Shown here: positions 1 to 3,961 of the stretch, piece after piece
Layout of the letters: the number at the start of each line of letters is the position of its first letter
How positions within the stretch are numbered: the stretch's first letter is position 1
Source of the DNA: Planctomycetales bacterium
GTDB lineage: Bacteria; Planctomycetota; Phycisphaerae; SM23-33
Assembly: GCA_030631085.1 (NCBI GenBank)
Contig: DAOVLV010000150.1
Span: 1 to 5,626 of the forward strand
DNA length: 5,626 nucleotides
Direction: 5' to 3'
Made by a program: the position numbers and the translations under genes
Notes under the pieces: model-generated
What the model was told of the DNA's origin: nothing
The model's database searches: none
Seen by the model: only the letters and a program-made list of their open reading frames with translations

Positions 1-384
1 CCCCTTCGGAGCAATGGAGTTGAGCGTCAGATCAAGCAGTTTGTCGAATCTTATCTTGCCGACTTTGAGTGTTACCGGTGTGTCCTTTTTGATACCGACG
101 TTCCTCAGTGCGTTCCAGTCTGCCCGGATGGTCAGGCCCGACAACTTCTCGTAATGCTTCAGTACGCGCATCAGCGGCATCTTCGCCAGCGAAACAGCGG
201 GTATCTCCTTGCGAAGCCTCTGTGCGGGCGTTGGATTGCGTATAGGCCTTTTCTTCTCGACAGCGGCTTTTTTCGTCTTGGCCGGTTTGGGTTTGGACGA
301 TTTGGCGTTCTTGTCGGCTCCGAGGCCCGGCCCGGCGAACAACAACACAACCATCAATAACGCGATTGACCTGGTGATTTTCAT
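1..384 (-). CDS. Secreted protein with STN-like domain, 3' part missing
   Basis: This gene has no stop codon in the window and continues past position 1; 128 residues are visible. It starts with ATG at 384-382, preceded by AGGAGA six bases upstream. Residues 1-23 form a signal peptide: Lys/Arg near the start, hydrophobic core at about 8-18, and cleavage probably after LGA at 21-23. Residues 24-58 are a low-complexity Lys/Ala/Pro/Arg-rich linker. Residues 62-128 resemble the short STN or secretin N-terminal-like fold seen in many planctomycete secreted proteins: a helix (LMRVLKHYEKLSG), a strand with Asp-Trp (IRADW), then DTPVTLKVGK followed by a FDKLLDLTL helix. I infer export to the periplasm or envelope, possibly near secretin-type machinery. 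The molecular role is unknown because the rest of the protein is outside the window. It lies downstream of pyrD on the same strand but appears to have its own promoter. Confidence 0.8.
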   Translation of the reverse strand, partial: MKITRSIALLMVVLLFAGPGLGADKNAKSSKPKPAKTKKAAVEKKRPIRNPTPAQRLRKEIPAVSLAKMPLMRVLKHYEKLSGLTIRADWNALRNVGIKKDTPVTLKVGKIRFDKLLDLTLNSIAPKG

Positions 385-390
385 GGCGAC

Positions 391-396
391 TCTCCT
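391..396 (-). promoter_or_regulatory. Ribosome binding site of the secreted STN-like gene
   Basis: On the minus strand AGGAGA lies six bases before the ATG at 384. It is a strong Shine-Dalgarno sequence and fixes the start of a gene that would otherwise be missed because it has no stop in the window. Confidence 0.8.
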
Positions 397-481
397 AAAG
401 GTTCGGAAATCCTGAATTTTTTTCCATGGCACCGTCGGAGATATATATGAGTGCTCGCCCGGAATGTCCGATGCCACATAT

Positions 482-509
482 ATTATATCGTCAATCGGGC
501 GATATACAA
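482..509 (-). promoter_or_regulatory. Candidate sigma70-type promoter of the secreted STN-like gene
   Basis: On the minus strand a perfect TATAAT (482-487) lies 16 bases downstream of TTGTAT (504-509), a weak -35 with only the TTG matching. Transcription would begin near 475 and give a leader of about 90 bases before the ATG at 384. The region is AT-rich compared with its surroundings. A 7-bp inverted repeat (TATATCG at 484-490, CGATATA at 500-506) covers the same span and could be an operator. This was found by pattern matching only. Confidence 0.35.
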
Positions 510-528
510 AAGATTTTTTCGGGATTGT

Positions 529-622
529 GGTAGGCTGGGTCGGAGCGACACATAGTGTCCCTATGGGAAGCGAAGGCCCACCTTAACGTTTAGATAAAGG
601 TGGGCCTTCGGCCCAGCCTACC
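529..622. repeat. Composite palindromic repeat element at the pyrD 3' end
   Basis: Outer arms 529-539 and 612-622 are a perfect 11-bp inverted repeat (GGTAGGCTGGG and its complement). Inside is a second perfect 14-bp inverted repeat, 571-584 with 597-610, around a 12-base loop. A small third hairpin, GACAC-ATA-GTGTC, lies at 547-559. The right side can refold into an alternative stem, TGGGCC-TTC-GGCCCA at 601-615. The whole could form a branched three-way structure. The right outer arm overlaps the last bases of pyrD and contains its TAG stop (618-620). No T-tract follows the stem on the minus strand, so it is not a classic intrinsic terminator, though it could still stabilise or end the pyrKD transcript. 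It looks like a dispersed REP/MITE-type element; copy number cannot be judged here. Confidence 0.75.
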
Positions 623-1541
623 GTACCGTCCCGATGATTTCCGTGATGCTGCTGTGGTTGTGGGCTTCGAGGTATTCGGCGATACCGTCGCGGATTTCGG
701 TCAGGCAGGCGGGATTGACGAAGGTTGCCGTTCCGACAGCCAGCCCCGTCGCGCCGGCCAGTAGGAACTCTATCGCGTCGCGGGTCGATTGCAGGCCGCC
801 CATTCCGATTATCGGGACGCCCGCGTCTTTGGCTACCTCCGTCCAGACGCGATGAACCATATAAACGGCGATAGGCCTGATGGCTGGGCCAGAAAGCCCG
901 CCGGTGCGATTGGCCAGCACCGGTTTGCGGGTCTCGATGTCGATAACCATCGCGCTGAAAGTGTTCACCAGTGAGAGCGCATCTGCGCCGGATTCGACGG
1001 CGGCACGGGCCGGTGCGGTAATGTCCGTTACATTCGGCGAAAGTTTGACAATCAGGATTTTGTTTCGACAGGCCTTGCGAGCAGCGGCTGTGATTTTGGC
1101 GACCTGTTCGCGGTCGGTACCGAACTGAATCCCGCCCTCTGCTACATTCGGGCAGGAGATATTCAACTCGACGCCCGATACGACCTCAATATCGTCAAGC
1201 CGCTCGATAACGGATACATATTCGGCGATACTCGCCCCGGCTACATTGACGAACACCGGAACGCCAAGCCGCTCCAACAGCGGAATCTTCTCGGCACAGA
1301 ACGCCTCCAGCCCGATATTGGCCAGGCCGATGGCGTTGAGCAGCCCTGCGCGGGTCTCGACGATACGCGGATAATCGTTTCCCGGGCGCGGCGCGGGCGT
1401 GATGCTCTTGGTAACGAACGCCCCCAGCCCGCTCAAATCGACAAAATCGGCGTATTCGTCGGCATACCCGCATGTCCCCGAAGCCGTCATCAACGGATTG
1501 GCCAACTTCACGCCCGCAATGTCCACGCTCAAATCAATCAT
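618..1541 (-). CDS. pyrD: Dihydroorotate dehydrogenase B (NAD+), catalytic subunit
   Basis: This is the cytoplasmic class 1B enzyme that oxidises dihydroorotate to orotate on FMN, the fourth step of pyrimidine synthesis. Electrons pass to the PyrK subunit and then to NAD+. The 307 residues match the family length of about 300-310. Visible motifs are NPLMTASGTCGY (15-26), the FMN/substrate lysine in TKS (44-46), NVAGAS (99-104), NISCPN (127-132) with Cys130 as the class 1 active-site base, VKLSPN (165-170) with Lys166, the GGLSGPAIRPIA phosphate-binding region (214-225), GMGG (247-250) and VGTATF (269-274). Cysteine instead of serine as base, and the adjacent pyrK, separate it from membrane-bound class 2 enzymes. 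The start at 1541 has no Shine-Dalgarno: the bases upstream are heptamer repeat. Its stop lies in a palindromic element. It is probably cotranscribed with pyrK, 73 bases upstream. Confidence 0.95.
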   Translation of the reverse strand: MIDLSVDIAGVKLANPLMTASGTCGYADEYADFVDLSGLGAFVTKSITPAPRPGNDYPRIVETRAGLLNAIGLANIGLEAFCAEKIPLLERLGVPVFVNVAGASIAEYVSVIERLDDIEVVSGVELNISCPNVAEGGIQFGTDREQVAKITAAARKACRNKILIVKLSPNVTDITAPARAAVESGADALSLVNTFSAMVIDIETRKPVLANRTGGLSGPAIRPIAVYMVHRVWTEVAKDAGVPIIGMGGLQSTRDAIEFLLAGATGLAVGTATFVNPACLTEIRDGIAEYLEAHNHSSITEIIGTVR

Positions 1542-1546
1542 GGTTC

Positions 1547-1614
1547 GTAATCAGTAATCAGTAATTCGTAATTCGTAAAAATCCGCAATCCTCAATCCAC
1601 AATCCGCAATTAAT
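1547..1614. repeat. Heptanucleotide tandem repeats filling the pyrK-pyrD gap
   Basis: Two heptamer families lie end to end. Plus-strand positions 1547-1574 hold four units of GTAATCA/GTAATTC. Positions 1580-1614 hold five units of the AATCCNC type (AATCCGC, AATCCTC, AATCCAC, AATCCGC, then a diverged AATTAAT). The array abuts the pyrK stop codon (1615-1617) and reaches to within five bases of the pyrD ATG. Together they account for nearly all of the 73-base gap. They recall the heptameric STRR repeats described in heterocystous cyanobacteria, with different unit sequences. There is no room for a normal ribosome binding site for pyrD. Confidence 0.85.
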
Positions 1615-2550
1615 CTATTCCCAAACCAACTCGCCCGCGTCGAATACAGGCCCGTCTTTGCAGACGAGTTTGAACATCCATCCCGGCGGTTCGTCGGTTT
1701 TGACTTTTATTGCGCATCCCTGGCAGACGCCCATTCCGCAGGCCATGTGGCGCTCCATCGCCAGTTGACATTCTATCCCAGACGGGGTGCAAATGTCAGC
1801 AACGGCTTTCATCATAGGTTCAGGACCGCAGGCATAGACGACCATCTCTGCCGTTCGATCCCGCTCAAGCCATTGGGCGAAGGCTTCGTGCACCATACCG
1901 GCCTGTCCGAGCGAGCCGTCGTCGGTGGTTATCTCGAAGAAGCCCTTTTGCTCTTCGGTCAGAGGCAACGCCGATACCGTTCGTGCGCCCGCGAAGGCTT
2001 TTACGTCCCTGCCGGCTGACGAGAGCGATTCAGCCAGGTAAATCATCGGCCCGATGCCCGTTCCGCCGCCGATAACCGCTGCCAGCGGTTTATCCTCGCG
2101 GATTGCAAAACCGTTACCGAGCGGGCCTAACAGGTCGATTTCATCGCCGGTTTTGCGTTGGCAAAGCCAATTTGTACCGGGTCCGACAACGCGATAGAGG
2201 ATGTCCAGTTCGACTGTCCCGTCGGTCATATCGCGTCGCCCAGCCAGGCTGAAAGGTCTGCGCAACAGCGGAATACGCCCGATGGTCTCTGGACCTGTCG
2301 GGTGCCGTGGTCGCGGTGTTTGCGACCACGTTAACGCCTGCGCATCCGCGTGGTCGCAAACACCGCGACCACGGCACCCGGTACATTGAATGTTGACGAA
2401 CTGTCCGGGATGGCTTGGCGGGAAATTCTTCATACCCAGGCGAATGCGATAATGTTTCGGGCAGAGCGGGTCATTGGACAGCACGCAGGCTGTGAATACG
2501 CCCCTTGCGCGGGGTTCGGCGAGAGATTGCGTGTTTTGCGACGACGACAT
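1615..2550 (-). CDS. pyrK: Dihydroorotate dehydrogenase B, electron transfer subunit, with in-frame repeat insertion
   Basis: PyrK carries FAD and a [2Fe-2S] cluster and moves electrons from PyrD's FMN to NAD+. The start at 2550 is chosen because AGGA lies eight bases upstream; an in-frame ATG at 2655 has poorer support and would add 35 unconserved residues. The protein is 311 residues against a usual 250-290. In order: the FAD-binding barrel with PGQFV (48-52) and RRPFSL (97-102), the NAD-binding GGGTGIGPM (161-169), CGPEPMM (241-247), and the cluster ligands Cys271, Cys276, Cys279 and Cys297 in the PyrK pattern CX4CX2C...C. Between GQFVNIQ and PLLRRPFS, where relatives have only a few residues, residues 57-84 are encoded by a perfect nested palindrome. 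The insertion keeps frame, and all cofactor motifs on both sides are intact, so the protein is probably functional. It is the first gene of the leftward pyrKD pair. Confidence 0.93.
   Translation of the reverse strand: MSSSQNTQSLAEPRARGVFTACVLSNDPLCPKHYRIRLGMKNFPPSHPGQFVNIQCTGCRGRGVCDHADAQALTWSQTPRPRHPTGPETIGRIPLLRRPFSLAGRRDMTDGTVELDILYRVVGPGTNWLCQRKTGDEIDLLGPLGNGFAIREDKPLAAVIGGGTGIGPMIYLAESLSSAGRDVKAFAGARTVSALPLTEEQKGFFEITTDDGSLGQAGMVHEAFAQWLERDRTAEMVVYACGPEPMMKAVADICTPSGIECQLAMERHMACGMGVCQGCAIKVKTDEPPGWMFKLVCKDGPVFDAGELVWE
2299..2380. repeat. Nested palindromic element inserted in frame in pyrK
   Basis: Positions 2299-2330 and 2349-2380 are a perfect 32-bp inverted repeat around an 18-base loop. 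Each arm is itself a hairpin: CGTGGTCGC and GCGACCACG (2306-2314 with 2322-2330, and 2349-2357 with 2365-2373) around seven bases. The element is flanked on both sides by GT (2297-2298 and 2381-2382). With one GT copy it measures 84 bp, exactly 28 codons, which would keep the frame. It encodes PyrK residues 57-84, just before the RRPFS flavin motif. It resembles in principle the Rickettsia palindromic elements that insert in frame in genes, but the sequence is not one I recognise. Confidence 0.85.
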
Positions 2551-2557
2551 CGCCACT

Positions 2558-2563
2558 ATCCTA
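2558..2563 (-). promoter_or_regulatory. Ribosome binding site deciding the pyrK start
   Basis: On the minus strand TAGGAT contains AGGA eight bases before the ATG at 2550. Its layout mirrors that of the STN-like gene. The same hexamer is also spaced 17 bases from a TTGACG (2581-2586), so it could be read as a -10 box of a leaderless transcript; the ribosome-site reading is preferred. Confidence 0.65.
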
Positions 2564-2626
2564 AAAGGCGCCGACTCTCGCGTCAATGTTCGGCAAAGCA
2601 GCGGATGAATCGCGTCAGAGAAATCC

Positions 2627-2656
2627 TTGCAGTTTTTCGGCTTGTACCGGTACAAT
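2627..2656 (+). promoter_or_regulatory. Candidate promoter of the pilT-like gene
   Basis: TTGCAG (2627-2632) and TACAAT (2651-2656) are separated by 18 bases. The -10 matches the sigma70 consensus at five of six positions; the -35 matches only TTG. Transcription would start near 2663, about 20 bases before the TTG start and just ahead of its Shine-Dalgarno. The -10 overlaps a perfect 14-bp palindrome, so repressor control is possible. This was found by pattern matching only. Confidence 0.35.
2642..2655. promoter_or_regulatory. Perfect 14-bp palindrome, candidate operator
   Basis: TTGTACCGGTACAA reads identically on both strands and lies in the 133-base region between divergent pyrK and the pilT-like gene, over the candidate -10 of the latter. 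Perfect even-length palindromes in a divergent promoter are typical sites for dimeric regulators. No regulator gene is in the window, so the ligand and protein are unknown. Confidence 0.4.
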
Positions 2657-2670
2657 GCTTCGCAGGGAAA

Positions 2671-2675
2671 GAGGA
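2671..2675 (+). promoter_or_regulatory. Ribosome binding site supporting a TTG start
   Basis: GAGGA lies eight bases before TTG at 2684 in the pilT-like frame. No ATG, and no other start with comparable spacing to a Shine-Dalgarno, lies nearby in that frame, so this decides the start. Confidence 0.7.
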
Positions 2676-2683
2676 ACGATAGA

Positions 2684-3841
2684 TTGGACTCGACTCATTC
2701 ACAACCGATCGACCGGCACGCTGACGACGGTAAGCGCGATAGCGGGAAACCGCGATTGCATGAATACTTCCGAGCGATGTCTAAAGAAGGCGCAAGCGAC
2801 CTTCATCTCAAGGCCGACGCTGCAGCGCGTCTGCGTCTTGGAACAAAGATCATTCCCGTCAAGGGCAAACCGTTGAGCGGTGACGAAATTGCCGCGATGG
2901 CCGAGGAAATCCTCGACGAACGTCAGCGAGCGTTCTTCGCCGAGATCGGTAGTATCGACGTGGCTGAAGAACTCGAAGGCGCAGACCGCTTTCGCATCAA
3001 CATCTACCGTCAGCGAGGAAAGGTGAGTATCGCGGTACGCCGGGTCTCCCGGCTGATACCGTCGTTTGGGGAATTGAACCTCCCGCCACAGATACGTTCA
3101 ATCGCCGAGAATATTTCCGGCGTGGTGCTAGTGGCGGGGATTACCGGGTCGGGTAAATCAACCACCATCGCCGCAATGATCGAGCACATCAACCAGACTC
3201 GCCCTTGCCACGTAGTTACCATCGAAGACCCTATCGAGTACCTTTACACCGATAAAAAAGCGCTGATAAACCAGCGCGAAGTCGGAATTGACGTTCCGGA
3301 CTTCGCCTCGGCCCTGAAATACCTGATGCGCGAGGACCCGGACGTAGTGCTCATAGGCGAGATGCGGGACCGCGAGACGTTCGCAGCGGCGCTTCAGGCG
3401 GCGGAAACAGGGCATCTGGTATTCGGAACCATCCACTCTTCCGGCGCTGCCCAGACTATCGGGCGAATCCTCGACCTTTTCGACGCGGACTCGCGGGACC
3501 TGATACGTCAATCGCTCGGGTTCAATCTGCGGGCGATTATCTGCCAGAGGCTTCTTCCGTGCTTGGCAAAAGGTATTGACCGTGTTCCGGCAGTGGAGAT
3601 TCTTTTGAACAATCCCTCCGCAAGGCAGATGATTGAAGAGAAACGGGACGCCGAACTGTCCGAAGTGATTCGCTCCGGCGAACATGAAGGCATGCAGGAC
3701 TTCACCGCCAGCCTGCTCGAACTTATCGAAAAGGATTATGTGGACCCGAAGGTCGCATACGAAGCGGCCCCGAACCCGGATGAACTGAAAATGCGGTTGA
3801 AGGGTATTTCAGCGTCACGCACGGGAATGCGTGGGAGATAG
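2684..3841 (+). CDS. pilT: PilT-type pilus retraction ATPase
   Basis: This is a hexameric AAA-like secretion ATPase of the GspE/PilT superfamily. Family members sit at the cytoplasmic base of a type IV pilus and drive pilus disassembly. The TTG at 2684 is chosen for its Shine-Dalgarno and gives 385 residues, slightly longer than the usual 345-380 because of a polar head of about 23 residues. The N-terminal domain has ASDLHLK (37-43). The RecA-like domain has Walker A GITGSGKST (152-160) with Lys158, the Asp-box TIEDPIEY (179-186), NQREVG (196-201), Walker B LIGEMRD (223-229) with catalytic Glu226, and the His-box TGHLVFGTIHSS (242-253). The PilT-specific AIRNLI motif near the C-terminus is replaced by SARQMI (312-317), and GMQDF (336-340) matches the PilT GMQT-type motif. 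All catalytic residues are present. The choice between PilT and a PilU-like paralogue is not settled. A GspE-like gene follows 120 bases later; divergent pyrK is probably unrelated. Confidence 0.9.
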   Translation: MDSTHSQPIDRHADDGKRDSGKPRLHEYFRAMSKEGASDLHLKADAAARLRLGTKIIPVKGKPLSGDEIAAMAEEILDERQRAFFAEIGSIDVAEELEGADRFRINIYRQRGKVSIAVRRVSRLIPSFGELNLPPQIRSIAENISGVVLVAGITGSGKSTTIAAMIEHINQTRPCHVVTIEDPIEYLYTDKKALINQREVGIDVPDFASALKYLMREDPDVVLIGEMRDRETFAAALQAAETGHLVFGTIHSSGAAQTIGRILDLFDADSRDLIRQSLGFNLRAIICQRLLPCLAKGIDRVPAVEILLNNPSARQMIEEKRDAELSEVIRSGEHEGMQDFTASLLELIEKDYVDPKVAYEAAPNPDELKMRLKGISASRTGMRGR

Positions 3842-3960
3842 TAATTGGTAATTGATAATTGGTAATTAGTAATTCGTAATTCGTAATTGGTAAAAAAATA
3901 CCCGATGCCCAGTTACTGATCACGAATTACGAATCACGAATTACGAATTACGAATTACGA
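3841..3960. repeat. Inverted pair of heptamer arrays between pilT and the GspE-like gene
   Basis: Positions 3841-3889 hold seven tandem heptamers of the GTAATTN type (one is ATAATTG). The first G is also the last base of the pilT stop TAG. After a spacer of about 20-35 bases, positions 3924-3958 hold five heptamers in the opposite orientation (GAATTAC, one GAATCAC), ending three bases before the ATG at 3962. The two arrays give a perfect 20-bp inverted repeat (3869-3888 with 3939-3958) around a 50-base loop. In RNA this could form a long AU-rich hairpin directly before the next start codon. The same GTAATTC unit occurs in the pyrK-pyrD gap, so it is a family in this genome. Confidence 0.88.
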
Positions 3961-3961
3961 A

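Noticed and set aside
154..415. Small plus-strand reading frames near the left edge
   Set aside because: They are antisense to the exported STN-like gene, which has a strong ribosome site and a clear signal peptide.
484..519. Plus-strand intrinsic terminator from the 7-bp stem and T6 run
   Set aside because: The stem is short and AT-rich, there are seven bases between stem and T-run, and no plus-strand gene lies upstream to be terminated.
2558..2586. Leaderless pyrK promoter, TTGACG and TAGGAT with 17-base spacing
   Set aside because: The -10 candidate coincides with a well-placed Shine-Dalgarno, which explains it more simply. It remains possible and could be settled by transcript start mapping.
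1615..2655. Longer pyrK starting at the ATG at 2655
   Set aside because: The extra 35 residues have no family similarity, the ATG has no Shine-Dalgarno and falls in the palindrome and promoter region; the ATG at 2550 has AGGA at eight bases.
3158..3685. Minus-strand reading frame of 175 codons opposite pilT
   Set aside because: It is antisense to the Walker A to His-box region of PilT, whose conservation explains the open frame; no domain is recognisable.
2627..3841. Longer PilT starting at TTG 2627 or TTG 2642
   Set aside because: Neither TTG has a ribosome site, and both lie in the proposed promoter. TTG 2684 has GAGGA at eight bases.
3841..3960. CRISPR array
   Set aside because: The repeat unit is seven bases with no unique spacers of 25-40 bases between units, and no cas gene is present.
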